DNA of 64,000 nt, taken from positions 105,330,102-105,394,101 of the forward strand of contig NC_081861.1 in the NCBI RefSeq assembly GCF_963259705.1, written 5' to 3'. This document shows, piece after piece, positions 11,761 through 25,325 of the stretch. The notes below the pieces were generated by a model, which did no database searches, had not been told where the DNA came from, and saw only the letters and a list, made by a program, of their open reading frames with translations. This stretch comes from Myotis daubentonii (Eukaryota; Chordata; Mammalia; Chiroptera; Vespertilionidae). Both the position numbers and the translations under genes were made by a program. How positions within the stretch are numbered: position 1 is the stretch's first letter; each line of letters starts with the position of its first letter.

Positions 11761-12020
11761 AGAAAACCAGATTTGTGAATGAAATATGACAAAATAATAC
11801 TCTGATCTCAAAGATATAATCAGAACTGTCAAATTTTTAGCAAATAAAAAGACCAAATATTTAAATATATGCATTTTTTAATTTTAATTCAATTACTTAT
11901 TAGGATATATTTAGCCAAAATTTGTGAAACATGGACCCCCATGACAAAGTAAACTAGACAAAGTGACCTTTTGTTAGAATCATGAATGTGGGAAAAGGGA
12001 AGACAAAAAAAGATTACTTG

Positions 12021-12240
12021 CCCTGGCCGGTGTTGGTTGAGCCTCATCCTGTGCACCAAGAGGTCACTGGTTCTATTCCTGGTTAGGGCACATGCCCAGG
12101 TTCCAGGTTCAATCCCCAGTTGGGATGTGTATGGGAGGCAATTGATCAATGTTTCTTTGTCACACCGATGTTTCTCTCTCTTCCTTCCCCTCTCTCTCCC
12201 TTCCTCTCTCTATAATAAATAAAAACATTTCTTAAAAAAG
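12021..12240 (+). mobile_element. VES SINE
   Basis: CCCTGGCCGGTGTTGGTTGA head, GGTTCTATTCC B box, GAGGCAATTGATCAATGTTT middle, CT-rich stretch and AATAAATAAAAACATTTC tail. Flanked by AAAAAAGATTACTT and AAAAAAGACTACTT. Confidence 0.93.
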
Positions 12241-13429
12241 ACTACTTTCACCAGATAGTTAAAGAAAAATTGTGTGTACAATTAATTGTAAATGAATGGT
12301 TAGAAGTATTGCTGAAAGAAGCTTATGGTCGCATTAACTTAGTATTTCTCTTTTGTAGTGTGGTATGTTGCATCAGGATTTGGAGAGACAATAAGCATTA
12401 GATAGTGGGATTTCTACTAATTTACTTCCTCACAGAGAAGTTCATCCTGCTGACAGAACTGTTTTCCAGAGATAAAAGATGGAGGCTCTCACACTAAATT
12501 AAGGATACATGAAGCATGCATGTATTTCCTCCTGCTAAACTCTGAAGGGCTTGCCTGTTGGCAGAAATGACTTAAACAGATATCCATCTGTAATACATTA
12601 AATAAATTAGAGGCTGAAATTACTTAACTGATGCTCAATATATTTGCCGAAACAATAAGCTTTGAGAAAAGTGGTTGCAGCTTTATTTCCTTAGGAAATT
12701 TCAATAATTAATTCATTGGATGAATGCAAACCAATTTTAATGCAACTTAACTAGTGGGCAAGACACTCAATTTCAGGCATGTGAAGAATGCTATATTATT
12801 TTGTTATATTCAGTGGTCTCTCTAAAAAACTTTCCCCCCCTAAAGGTTGTTAAATTAAACATGTTTCTTTCGTTGCTCTTCACATCCATTTTAAGATTAA
12901 GATAAAAAGCTGAGATTTACCTGTATAATTTTGACTTATCATTCACAATAAAGATGAAGGCCAGCAGATGGGAAGAATTTATACATTAGTTCTGTAAATG
13001 GCTAAAGTGTGCTAAAGCTGAAAGAAAAGTTGTTTCTGAATTTGCAACTCCAGTCTCCTCATTGGTAATAGCCTGCCTGATTCCAAACAAGGTGGTGTTA
13101 GAACGTGGTTAGATCATGCATAAAGAGCAAAGAATGGGAATATCAGAGGAAAACATATGCAAACAGGAGAATCATTTTATTAGGAACTGACCCAGACAAA
13201 GATGGTAAATAGGTAAGTATCTTTGCTGCCTGTCCCAGCCTCCTTTTATGCTGTCAATTGGCCCCTCCTGTTGCTTTCATATGTTAGGAGCTGTGAAGAT
13301 AACATCTGTTGGAGAAAAAGCTGCTAAATTAACACCACCTTAAATTACCATATTATACACATACATAAGTTCAGTCAGAGCCAAAACAGCAATGCTGACC
13401 CATACCCTAGTTTGGGGAATAAGGTCATG
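12241..13429. other. Repeat-free unique block, candidate regulatory DNA
   Basis: No recognisable transposon over nearly 1.2 kb. 12560-12790 carries many AT-rich homeodomain-like cores (AATAATTAATTCATTGGATG). Conservation is a guess; no coding exon is supported. Confidence 0.3.
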
Positions 13430-13640
13430 AGCTTTAGAATAAAAGGCAGTCCTAACATCTTACCTTTGTGAACTCAGAGAAATATCTAATTCTTTCTGTT
13501 GTTCAATATACTGTATATCCTCATTTGTTGATCAGAGTAGTTAATTCAAAGAGATGTTTAGATGATTAAATTAGAAAATATAAAATTTGACTAAATTGTT
13601 TAGCATATAATACACACTCAATAAATATTAATTATTGTTG
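13430..13640 (+). mobile_element. MIR-like ancient SINE
   Basis: GAACTCAGAGAAATATCTAA, TATATCCTCATTTGTTGATC, GATGATTAAATTAGAAAATA and the end TAATACACACTCAATAAATA follow the MIR order with heavy decay. Confidence 0.55.
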
Positions 13641-13978
13641 AGTATTTTCCCCTCAATGCTGCAATGTGTACTTGTCTGACCCAGTGCCTACAACATTGTG
13701 AGCACCTCAATGAATGCTAGTTAAATCTGAAAGGCATGTGATTATCTATTTCACATTAAAATGTTAATGATATAGTAATTTAGCTTATTTGTTTACAGTG
13801 AAACAAATTATTTTCTTTATTCCTTTGAAAGAAATTTTTCTTTAGATGGTAATACTTTAATTCAAACTCATGAGTCATATATCTAGAAACATAGCTGGGC
13901 AGAAAACATGTTTAACATTGGGAGAACTTTACTTTATCCGGCAGGTCCCAACAGGAGCTTATGATGAAAAAGGGGAAT

Positions 13979-14110
13979 CATTGTGGTTCGGAATATGGAC
14001 TTTGGGTTTAGAATGATTTGGAGTCAAATCTTGGTTCCATCACCTTCTAGTTATATGATCTTGGGTAAGTCACTTAACATTTCTGAGCCTCACATCAGAA
14101 CTCAATATAT
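13979..14110 (+). mobile_element. MIR SINE
   Basis: GGACTTTGGGTTTAGAATGA, AGTCAAATCTTGGTTCCATC, CTTCTAGTTATATGATCTTG and AAGTCACTTAACATTTCTGA are a clear MIR core on the plus strand. Confidence 0.88.
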
Positions 14111-17100
14111 GATATTTTTATTGTTGTTATTAGTTGAGACACACCTCCTGAAGCCCTTCACAAGTGGCTTTATAAATTTCACTTTCAGATCGTGGTAAAT
14201 GCATTTCCTGATAATTACTATAGAGTAGAATTTGATTTAGAAATGGTTTAGCATTTGATTAAGGGAATTTTTAAAAGCAATAATATTCCTTTCAGATACT
14301 CCTAGTAACCTGAGATTCTTGTACAAATGTACCAGGACAAAATAGCCAACAAAAGCATGGACCAAAAGAACTCTATCATTCCAGTCTTTCTTGCCTTGGC
14401 ATGGGTCAAAAGCTGATCATATTTTAAAATACAAGCATTTCAATTTAAGTGGTCTAAAAGCCAAAGGCCTTTCTGAAAACCAGTAACACTATACAATAAG
14501 TCTTAATGCTGTAGAATCTAGTAGTTACCTGTGCTTTACAAAACATTGAATTTCCCTTTCATTAACTTCTGCATTTTAACTCCTTTAATGACTGTTTTGC
14601 TTCTCAAAGAAAAAAATTAGAAGTGTAAAATCAAAATTAATTTTGTTTTCCACTTTAGACCATTATTTGATCTTTATTTAAGGATCTTGTTTTCCCCCCA
14701 GTTAATTCTTGTAGTGAATTTTTATTTTGACTAAATTAAATGTAATCATTTTAATAGCATTTAGTTGACATCCCATATGTATCTAAGGATAGTTTTCAGG
14801 TTAAAAATAATATCTGTTAAATTAAGATATTCTATCTTAAGATAGACCCAGAAATTATCATGTAAAATTTCTCAGTTTTTAAGTAAAAATGTCAACACAG
14901 TTGAGGCCACATCTACCAGTATAAAATTCAATATTTTTAATATGTGCTCTGTTTATAGCCACACACAAAAATTGCTTCTTTATTTTCAGTTACAATTTTG
15001 TCTCATATACCATTTTTTTTAAACCAAACTTGTGAGTATCATTAACATAGATTCATCCTCAACAGTCTTTTAACTTCAAACCACAAATTAAAAATAGTTT
15101 AGTTTTTAGTCGCTTATAATAGCAAAATTAAAACCTGTATTTTTTATGTTAAATATTATTTTTCAACATGATTTTCCCTGCTATAATTTAGTTGTACTGA
15201 ATAAAGTGTACTTTTTAAGTTGTAGATTATTTATTTTCTTACTTTTCAATCTATTAAATTAAAAATCACATTCTCAATATCCATCCTGGCTAATGATTAT
15301 TTATTTTATTTATTTTTATCCAGTTTACAGGTTTAACTGAGAGATTTCAAACTAGCATCTAATAAAACAATATTTTTGTTTTTCTGTAAATACTGTGCAC
15401 TATTATGCTTGCTAAATATTAGACACATATAATTTTAACAGCATCATGAGAACATTCTGTATTTGTATTTATTTGTCATCGTTGAACACTGATTAATGGT
15501 GTTTGCTGGAAAGTTTTTCTCTCAGTTCCCATAACTGTATTTATGTAAGTGACATTTTGTGTGTTCTTTTAATCATGACTGTATTGCAGTGAGAGTGACA
15601 AAATACATTGTTTTTGAATGCAGTATACGAAATTTATTTTTCACATTTTATTTATCTATTCAAAATAATTTTGGTGCAAATGAAATACTAAATGTTCTGC
15701 TATGCTCATCTAATTGGGGAAAATACAACATTAATAAAAATTGGATTATGTTTTGTTAGAAACATTTTCATGTTGTCCTAAGGAGTTGGTAGCCATTTTT
15801 CATGATCATAATCCAATAAACATAAGATTCAGAATTCATCTTCCAATTTTCTGGATTTTATGAATATAAGTTTCTTCATCATTTAATGGTATGGATAAAG
15901 TTGCATTTGTTGCTTCTGAGTTGTGAATCTGAAAGGAGTACTTTTACTTTTTTTCATTGTTTTTATCACTAATTAAATCTCCATGTAGTTAAAACATTAT
16001 TCAGTTATTTCATCCGACCTATTTGAATTGTGAACTTAATAAGAATAATTAATTTGCTCAAATTTTTTGTTTTGATCAGGAATTAACTTTAAATTAAATA
16101 AAGAATGTCTAATACCCTCCTGTTTGTTAATGAATTTTGTGGGAATCATACTCACTATAAATCTGCTTACTTTCATTGTTTCTATTTTTAAAAATTACAT
16201 ACAAAAAGTCTATTTACTTTTGTCTTTACTTCTTTTTTATGTTACACTTTTATAGCATCTGTTTTTATTTTCTGAATGTTTCTTCATGCTAGTAATTTAA
16301 AAGATTGAACAATATAAGTGTACTCAAAGGCTATAAAAGTGTACATATTCTTAGCAAAAGTATAAATTTTAGCAAATATAAAATATAAAAATTAAATATT
16401 TATAATTTGTTTCTAAAATATTAAAAATAATTTATTGAATTTACAAGAGAATATAAATTATTTAATGAATATCAAAGGTATAAGTTCAAAGTTACTCAAG
16501 TAAGTTTGAAATATTTGTATTTAAATTCTGAAACTAAATCTTATCAAATGATTTTTATAAAGTAAAGCTCTTTGTATTCCTAGCATTCTAATATTTATCT
16601 AGCTGCCAAAAATTCAGTATCATGTTTGATTCATGTGAAGCCTAGAACTACAAACCTAAATACATGAGTAATATGAATTATTCAACAAATTGCACTGAAT
16701 TGATTATTGCAAAATGTTCCTCAGCTAATAAATGTGCATACCATGGGAATTCATGAATACTTCTAGAACCATGCATTGCAACATGAAACAAAAAATGGAT
16801 GTTTAGCACCACAAAGAAATTATACTTTGCTATGCAAGTATCTATGGCAATTATTACATCTGAGAGAAAGTATGTGACAATTTAAGTTACATTTTCATTT
16901 ATTTAAGTGTCTCCGCTGCCTAATTCTTCCTCACAGTCCAAAGAAGTGCCCATCTCTAATATTGGTACAATCCACAAACCTTCATGGCATTCGAATATAG
17001 TCATGGTTTGGCTCAAGGACATAGAGTAAGGAATGTGGAGGAGCGTTTCCCTGGGGCCTGAATAGTTCCAGCTGTAAGATTGGATGTTTGAAATTATTCG

Positions 17101-17727
17101 TAAATTCTGTCAGTTCTGAGGACTGAATCTTGAGATATAGCGAGGTCCATATATTATTTCATAAGTTTCGATGTTCAAAAATTATCATGTTTTGAATATG
17201 GAAGATGCTCCAAAGCATACATCCCAATGTCTAAGGGCAGTAAAGATGAGCAAGGTGGAGAATATTTATTTACAGGATAAAAATGATAAAATCTCATTAA
17301 GAAACAGACATAGGAGTGACAGACATGTTGCAAATGATTTCTAGGTATCTGGTTTAGGTCCATGGAACAAGTATGATATAATTAATAAAGATGTGAATAT
17401 AGAATATGTAACAAGTTTTGGGTAAAAATGGTGTTTCAATATTGGACCAATATGCTGTTGGAAGTACAGTATGATGGTCATCAGCTCTAGACTTTGGTAA
17501 AGAAAGTATCTTAGCTAATAAGGGTCAGAAATTATAATAGATATAATATTAGCTGACAAATTTGGGTAGCATTTTCTCCAGATTTTATTACTTGAGTATT
17601 AAATTAAGGTATTACAGGAACAATTCACTTAATAATATATGAATGTTACAATATACAATGGGAATTTTTGTGTCATAGTGAAAATGACAGAAAACATTGA
17701 TCCAACTCTACCCCCTCCTAATTTTTA
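14111..17727. other. Unassigned AT-rich stretch
   Basis: 3.6 kb, very AT-rich, no named repeat and no supported gene. Short frames such as 15559-15759 have no recognisable domain and lie in low-complexity AT sequence. Confidence 0.5.
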
Positions 17728-17815
17728 GCTCTAACTGGGCAACTCAATTAGATTATCCTCTCTGAACCTCACATTCTTCATTAGGAAAATGAAATTAATA
17801 TGCCCGTATAATAGT
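17728..17815 (+). mobile_element. MIR-like fragment
   Basis: ACTGGGCAACTCAATTAGAT, TCTCTGAACCTCACATTCTT and AGGAAAATGAAATTAATATG resemble the MIR centre. Confidence 0.5.
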
Positions 17816-19290
17816 TTAGATTAGTTTTGATTTAAAGTAACAGAAAACTTTGACTCAAACAGCTTAAACAATAAGATATTATCTGAAATAATAAGTAATC
17901 CAGAGATAAAGTGTTTTTTAGGACTTTAGTTAATTCAATGGCTTAGTGACACCATGAAATACCAAGTTTCTTGCTAAGGTTTTACTCTGCCATTCTAAGT
18001 ATTTAAGTTTAGGTCTTTTCATGGGGCAAGATAGCTGAAATATTTTTAAGAATAAGATACAGATATAAACATATCCAGAACAAGAAAAAGATGTCCCGTT
18101 TCTTGGATATATCTGTTTTATTTTACTTAATCATCATGGAATGTTTTTCCTGGATTCTCCCAAACAGACTTCCTCTCAGGTCTCATTGGTCATAAGTGCA
18201 TCCTATATCTATAACTAAACCAATTACTGGCCAGGAAAATTACATCATTAATCTTGCCTAGACACTGTCATTCATCCCCTGGATTAGAAAATGCATTGCC
18301 TTCCTTAAATATAAAAACTTAAGGGGGGAAATGATACTTAAACAAAAATTAGGGTTCTATTAGAGAACCCTACAATAGTGTCTTAGAACTTTTTCTGAGT
18401 ATTACATAAGGCAACATATGTTAAAGTATTTGGCATATAACAACAGCCAAATCACTATAACAAGACTCATGAGGACAGAATTAAAGTTCATTTAAAAAAA
18501 TCAAATAAAATTTTTAACATCACCATTCAAAAGGATTATAGGAATAATACCATAGCTGGAACAAAGTAGTTTTATAAAATGTGGAGAGTACACCACAATT
18601 GATCTCATTATGTTTCACTTGTGCTTTTCAGTTATTGCCTTCTCTGGGCTCTATGAAGGCAAATAATATCCAATAATCAAAATACAAAATCAGCAAAGCT
18701 TGAAATCTAGCTGTTGCATTTGATTGTGTGTTATCAGAAAACCAGTATTTACAGGCCACTGACATGTATATGTGTGCGTTAAGACCATTTTGTGATGATG
18801 TATCCACATGTTTCCCCATTACTTACTGATGTATTAGAAAAACTATGCATAAAGTCAATGTGTGCAATTTATCAGAAAAAAAGCATTTATCTGCTTTTTG
18901 CAGTGGAAAATGAGAGCTACTGAGCTAAATTTTAATGATGACTGTGCTTGTGGTAGTCCATACAGGTTATGATGAGCAAAGCTGATTTCCCATAGCTACA
19001 GCCGGACAGCAACCTTCTCAGAAGCTCTATCCTGGATAGATAATGCATTTTATGTTTTCTCTAGCTCCTTGGATTATAAAAGCAGCATAGAAGTAAGGAA
19101 AATAGCCGATAGCCCACAGATTTTCTGAATTTTCTGTGTTGACAATTTGAATAAGAACAAAAGTGAAAACTAGGACTCTTGCAAATTTAACCTAAAATTT
19201 ACCCCATCTGGTTTCCACATTAATAAAATTGAATGCAGTGAACTGTCTACATGACACTTGCAGAGGTTTAGAGGTTTGGATTAGAATGTG

Positions 19291-19294
<4 letters not shown>
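17816..19294. other. Unassigned stretch, possibly with a decayed old repeat
   Basis: 17820-18290 (CTCAAACAGCTTAAACAATA through CTCATTGGTCATAAGTGCAT) has the feel of an ancient interspersed repeat that I cannot name. The rest is featureless. No gene is supported. Confidence 0.35.

Positions 19295-19336
<42 letters not shown>
19295..19336. repeat. (TA)n microsatellite
   Basis: About 21 TA units, followed by imperfect TA/AT-rich sequence to about 19385. Confidence 0.96.
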
Positions 19337-19343
<7 letters not shown>

Positions 19344-21224
19344 CATAATATATATGTATAATATTATATAAAATATATTATATACTGTGGCTAACACTCA
19401 GCAAATATAGTCTCTCATGTGTGCCAGCCAAAAAATTCTGATGTGACTCCAGAAATAAAGGATACCAAAACATCTGCTCAGCAGGAAGTTGCAAATACTA
19501 TAACTCAATGTTCTTTATACTTAAGAGAGGTTTATAACAACAAACAGCTTTACCATCACTGTTAGTAGGAAAAAAAAAAAAAAGAACAAAGTCTTCTAAC
19601 AACACTATCCATATACCTGCACTGAAACAACAATCATCTCTAAGTTCAGAACGTTGACGGGGTGATTTCTGTAAAGTATCCTGGGAAAATTCTAATAAAG
19701 TTATTTTTTTTTTGGAAGGCAGCTCACTTTTGCATTTTCCGCATTCTGAAAAACTGATGAATTTATTGTGCTTCTGGGTGAGTCCACTTTGTTATAATGA
19801 TCATTATTGTACATAACTTCATCTCACTGTGCTTGTGGAATTAATTTTAAGTGTGGTATGATTAAAGGTTAGTAAGTTCAAGATGTATGTCCCATGGATG
19901 TTGTAAGAATTCAATGAGATAAGACATTAGAATATTTAGAACAAACCTACTACAAAGTAAATGTTCAATACATGTTATTTTTTACCTTTCAAAGGTCACT
20001 TAAATTGGGAAATGTTTACTTTACTTCTCATTAAAGGTTATTTAACCACTATGAGTGAACAAAAATTTAGAGGATAATAGTATAAGATTGAAGAGGATTT
20101 AGAAAATAAAAGCAAAAACAATTTTTGAAGATCAAAATTATATATAAATATTTACATGTTTTCTATTCACCTTTCAGCATCATTACAAGAATTCTTAGAG
20201 TAAATTATCCTTTTTCAGAGATAGCCCAGACTTAGTCTTCCTCAAGAGGCAAAGTCTGCCCTTTTTGCTAGCCTGGAATATATCAGGGGTCTTTGTAACC
20301 AGACAGGTTTAAAACGATCCACCTAGAAAATTCTGAAACCCTAGGTTCCTTTGCTAGAGGAGAAGTTAAGCAGTGGGCACAAAGGAAAAAAAGATTAATG
20401 AATCTGCTTTTTCAATCTGAGGAAATGAAAATTTGAATAATTTCCCCCTCCATTTAATGCTTTATTTGAAATTCCCGAAGACAAAAGACTACTGTCAGAT
20501 CAATTATTTTAGTTTGGGGGACTTTTGGAGACATATACCCCTCTACTCTGCAATGTAAGGGGAGAAAATTCACCTCCTCTGACATTTTAGGTAGTACAAA
20601 ATTGTCCTCCCTAACCACCCATTACCCAGGGAGACATACCTTGAAACCATTGAGATGACAAATAACTTCCAATATATCTGTTTAATTCACTGGCCTGCCT
20701 GTATTTTTCTTTTAATAAACTTTATAGATTATGCCACATTTAAAATTAATATTTTTGTACTGCTTGCGTCATTCACACAGATGACCTAGTAAGAATAATT
20801 AAATATATTCTCATTGGGAGTAATTCTTTCTTTCTCTTTCCCATATCCTTCTGGGAAACACGTGTGGGTGAACCTTTTAAATAGGGCTAGCTAGCTCACA
20901 AACATAAGATGTACCATATTATATGTGCTCAGATGTTAGGCTTTTGTTAATTTGTAAAACATGCCACATGGTAATTGATTGACTTATGATAAATTGGGAG
21001 TAGAAAATAATAAAATTGGTCTAGCAGAGTAAATTGAGAATGTAGGAATTATGATAAGATCACTCCATGGTCAAGCCAGGGTAACAAATCTTAAACTAAG
21101 AGCCCATGGCAGCTAGTCTACTGCTGCTCTTCCCTAATGTTTATTTCCAAAAAAAGCAACCCTGCAACTATTAATTACAGCTTTTTGGACTTTAGTATTT
21201 ACTTTTCTTCAAACATGGAATAAT
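19337..21224. other. Unassigned stretch with one MIR tail
   Basis: 19885-19985 (AATTCAATGAGATAAGACAT, AAGTAAATGTTCAATACATG) looks like the 3' half of a plus-strand MIR. Nothing else is supported. Confidence 0.4.
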
Positions 21225-21590
21225 CTTCACTCCTTACTCTTATCTATACAATTCCTCACCATCTAGAACCACTGCACGTCTCAGTTCACGTCCCATCTCT
21301 TGCAGGAACCCTTCCTTGATTACTTCAACCCACATAGCACTCTCTTCTTTGAACACATTCTCGCATCATCTAAGCCTCACTTTTGATTTTTTATATAACA
21401 TCATGCCTTGTTGTGCTGGCTTATACCTGTTCATTAATTTTTCAGTAGCTATTAATGCATATTTATCTGGTGTCTTCACATATGGTGAAATACCTTAGGA
21501 AAGAACGCATATTATATACGCCTTTGTGTCCCACAGCAGTTAGGTCAGGAACTTGCTTGTAGTGTTCACTTAGTAAACCTGTGTTAAATG
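21225..21590 (+). mobile_element. L2 3' end
   Basis: The order CTCAGTTCACGTCCCATCTC, AGGAACCCTTCCTTGATTAC, CATCATGCCTTGTTGTGCTG, GTGTCCCACAGCAGTTAGGT and CTTAGTAAACCTGTGTTAAA matches the 3' end of the ancient L2 LINE, with decay. Confidence 0.7.
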
Positions 21591-23934
21591 GATGTGGAAT
21601 AAATTTCATGTTTTCAGATGAAAATACATAATTTAACTGTTCAGGTTTTTACAATCTAACATATTAGCTGGTAAGAAGGATCTTATTTTGTGTTAAATTT
21701 TCAATTTGTTCTCAGTAATAATATGGGTACAGAGTCCATTTTTTAATTGCCCAGGACTATTTACCATCTACTTATCCATGTATTTTCTGGAAGTGTTGAC
21801 ACTGGAAAGCTTGGAATACACGTTTCTGGACAGAAACTCAAATTAAATCTAACGGGTATTATCTGTGACAATGTACCATGTGGTGGTTATGAACCGAAAA
21901 GAGAAAATCTCTTCACAACTCTTTTGTCTTCTCTTTATTTTCTCCCAAAAATTTAGAAAAATGCTACGTGGGTTTATAGAACTAAAAAACTTGCTCATCA
22001 TTGGCACTTCCTGTTTGTGTTCATTTTTAAATAAAACAACACCCTTTCTCACCTACATATTATTTTTAAATGTAGAATTTTTGGGTTAGAATGGAAATGA
22101 TCTATCCAAACTTTCCTGAAAGTAGTTAATATAAGATAGCAAGCCGTCTGCTGTTGCTTACTTTAAAAAGTGGTCCACAGGCTCTATGCTACATCCTTGT
22201 AGGCTAGGCTATCATACGATGAGGTGTTTTAGATATTTTAATATGTTCCTTTGGAGCAGCTCTGATGTGGATATAAGAGAGTAAATTCCGTTCTATAGCA
22301 AAATGTGTTGGAATGAGCTGAGTTCTCACAATATAAAAATTGGCAATTCATCATCAAGTTAAAATGCAAATTATTATGACACTTTTCCTTAACTGTGTTT
22401 AAAACTAGTTAATTTAGAGAAAATTTCCAGGACATAGTGAAAGGAAATGTAGGGAGCACTTTTAAAATACTTGATGGAGTTGTTTTTTCCCCTTTATATT
22501 ATTTTTATATTTAACAAAGAGGAATGCACACCAGTTTTTTTTTGTTGTTTTTTTTTCACACCAGGTTTTTATAGTCTCATCTTTAAGATCTCAGGATGCA
22601 GGAGAAGGAGAACATTATAAGTCCAGACTCTTTATACTCTTATTACTTTATACTCTGTATACAGCCTATTAAAGCACTCTAAAACGTCACTTTCTAGCCT
22701 ACAGTTTATTGCTCAATCATAGATCATGCTATTATCTAACTGAAAACATCCATGGAGAATAAAAATAATCATCTATTTTGCCACTTTTTAAGTTTGTTTA
22801 ACTAATTAGGAGAAAAGATCTTAAGTGAAATAAGATTTTTTTAGGGAAATACTAATACTAAACCAATACTAGTGTTTTGGAGTAAAGAAAACATTCTATA
22901 AGACCAATAAATAATTATGTCCAGTATATGAGAAAATACCTGAAAAGAATTAATAAAAATTACATAGACTGAAAAGTATAGATTACTCCATCCTCAACCT
23001 GCATATAGTATGGTCATCATCTTGCTCAGGCAGGATCAATAAAGCATATGGCTGTAATTCCCTAAAGTTCTAAAATTCTAATATTTAAAATTTGAAAATA
23101 CTAAGAAATGCAGAGAAAATAATAAACACATAATAAAAATATCATATATATATATATTTTTTAATTCCCATATCTTTGGAGTTAATAGTCATTATTACTT
23201 TCTGAGGTAAATATAAAAAATACAATATAAAAATGATCATTTCATTATCATTATTAATGATATCACAAACATTTTATTATTTTGAAAGTAAATGTAGTAA
23301 CTCAAGTCTTAGAATCTAGAGGGTGAGAGACTGAGAACAATATACTCACGAATAATACAGAAATAAATAATTCAATATAAAAATTAATAATGCACAAAAA
23401 CATGATTAATTTTTGGTAAATCTCATAGAAAAGTGTTCCCAAAATAACCACTTCTTAGAAAATAGGATTCAAAATAAGCATGGAAAGAACTTGCTGGTGT
23501 CACAACTATATTGAAAATTTAAGGAATGTCACAGCTAAAATTTATCGCATGCACATGTTATTGACCTAAAATGAAGCTTAGGTTAGTTAAATTTGACTTT
23601 AGTACTGCTGTAATACATTATAAAGCTCCACACACTTCTACAAAATTATAGAAGTGGGAAATGAAAGTAACCAATGGTAGCCAGTTTACAAATAATTAAT
23701 TTGATTGATATTATCCACAGATGGTCATGTAACAATTGTCAAATCAGAATACTAAGTATAAATCAATTAAATATAGTTGTAAAGAAGCACAACATAAAAA
23801 TTCTACACATGAAAATAGAAAATCAACAGACATAAGAAAGTCATACTTGAAATGAAAGTAAAAGTTAAACTACCTAAAACTTAGATAACTTTTAGAGCTG
23901 AAAATATCTATTATAAATAATAACTTGAACTTTT
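21591..23934. other. Unassigned AT-rich stretch
   Basis: No named repeat or gene. A T-rich patch at 22526-22556 (T10 and T9 runs) sits between two short near-copies (CACACCAGTTTT, CACACCAGGTTT). Confidence 0.5.
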
Positions 23935-24074
23935 TTGTTTGTCAAATTTTCAAAGAATTTTCTAAAGCCTTTATATCATTTGATCCTCAAAACAACCTTG
24001 TTAGATTGGCATCAATATATTTATTGAACATAATGTACATACACAAAATAAATGATTTTGAATTAAAAACTTAC

Positions 24075-24255
24075 AATAAAAGGGTTTGGATTATGCCTCT
24101 GCTACTTATTTGCTATGTAACTGTGGAGAAGCTACTTAACTGCCTGAAATCAGCTACCTTATTTATAAAATGGAGATAATAATCACTATACCTAGCCTAA
24201 TGCCTGAGACCTAGTAAAGGCTCAGTAAAAAGGATAGTCATTATTATTATTATTA
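24075..24255 (+). mobile_element. MIR SINE
   Basis: ATTATGCCTCTGCTACTTAT, TTGCTATGTAACTGTGGAGA, TTTATAAAATGGAGATAATA and GTAAAGGCTCAGTAAAAAGG are MIR, ending in an ATT run. Just upstream, 23935-24015 may be another decayed MIR in reverse. Confidence 0.85.
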
Positions 24256-24261
24256 GTTACC

Positions 24262-24515
24262 TGAAAAATTCTTTCATCATTAAAACCCACCTCCTCTGTG
24301 AACCTCTTTCTGATTCATCATCCACCCCAAATTGAGTCCTTTTTCCTATTTCTCCCATAACACCCTGTTCAGACTTTGTTTTAGATTATTTAGTTTTCTT
24401 CACCAAGACTGATTTCTTGAGATCAGGGATTTCATGTTAATACATTTATATCTACAGCATACAATACAGTGCTAGACACATGGTAAATGCTCAATATATA
24501 TTTGTTAAAGAATAT
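24262..24515 (+). mobile_element. L2 3' end
   Basis: AACCCACCTCCTCTGTGAAC, CTTTCTGATTCATCATCCAC, TTTCTTGAGATCAGGGATTT and TACAGTGCTAGACACATGGT then GCTCAATATATATTTGTT follow the L2 3' end closely. Confidence 0.82.
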
Positions 24516-24838
24516 ACATTGACTATTTTCAGCAACTTCAAGGACATGCTTAGGTGCCTTTGGTACTTTGACACTTTACTCTGGCTTATACGGTGTTAAG
24601 TCACAAAAATTTAGGAGTTTGTAAACAAAAACAGAAAACATTGATATTGTATGTGTTATCCACTTACCGAAAGTTGCAGGGAATTTTGAATACATAGCAA
24701 TTGGCCCTACACATAATTTATGCTCAAGAAATGCTTGTAGCAATGACAAAAGAAACAATCTTTGAACGAAGACCCCAAAGATGGTCCTTACATTCTTAAC
24801 ACTGAACTATATCACTGCAGTACAAGATTGTGAATATA

Positions 24839-25172
24839 CTAGAGGCCTGGTGCATAGATTTTTGCACTAGTGGGGTCCCTCGGCCTGGCCTGCAGCTCTC
24901 CAACATCCCCTGAGGGGTCCCGGATTGTGAGAGGGCACAGGCCAAGCTGAGGGACCACACCAGTTTATGACCGGGGCCAGCGGGGGACCGCGGGAGCGCT
25001 CCAGGACATGTCCAGCCCATCTCGCCCTGTCCCAATTGGCTGGACCCCAACAGCAAGGTAACCTACCGGTCAGAGCATCTGCCCCCTGGTGGTCAGTGTG
25101 CATCATAGCGACCTTTCGAATGGTTGAACGGTGGAACAGTTGCTTAGGCTTTTATATATATATAGATATAGA
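24839..25172 (-). mobile_element. HeliBat-type Helitron
   Basis: The plus strand begins CTAGAGGCCTGGTGCATAGA (3' end in reverse) and ends GCTTAGGCTTTTATATATAT with TC on the minus strand. It contains GACCGGGGCCAGCGGGGGAC and the GCCCCCTGGTGGTCAGTGTG block shared by other copies. The exact 5' edge is blurred by the ATAGATATAGATA run. Confidence 0.88.
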
Positions 25173-25216
25173 TAGGAAGTTAATGTATGAAATACCCACT
25201 CAGAACTCATTCAATG

Positions 25217-25325
25217 TTTGAAAGCAGACAGACAGAGAGGGAGGGAGGGAGAAAGACAAGTGGGAAGAGAGGAGGAGGATAAGAGAGACAGAGAGAAGGA
25301 TGAGGAGAGGGTAACAAGGAAAGGT
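25217..25325. repeat. Polypurine (GA-rich) tract
   Basis: About 105 bases, almost all A and G (GAGAGGGAGGGAGGGAGAAA and so on). Confidence 0.85.
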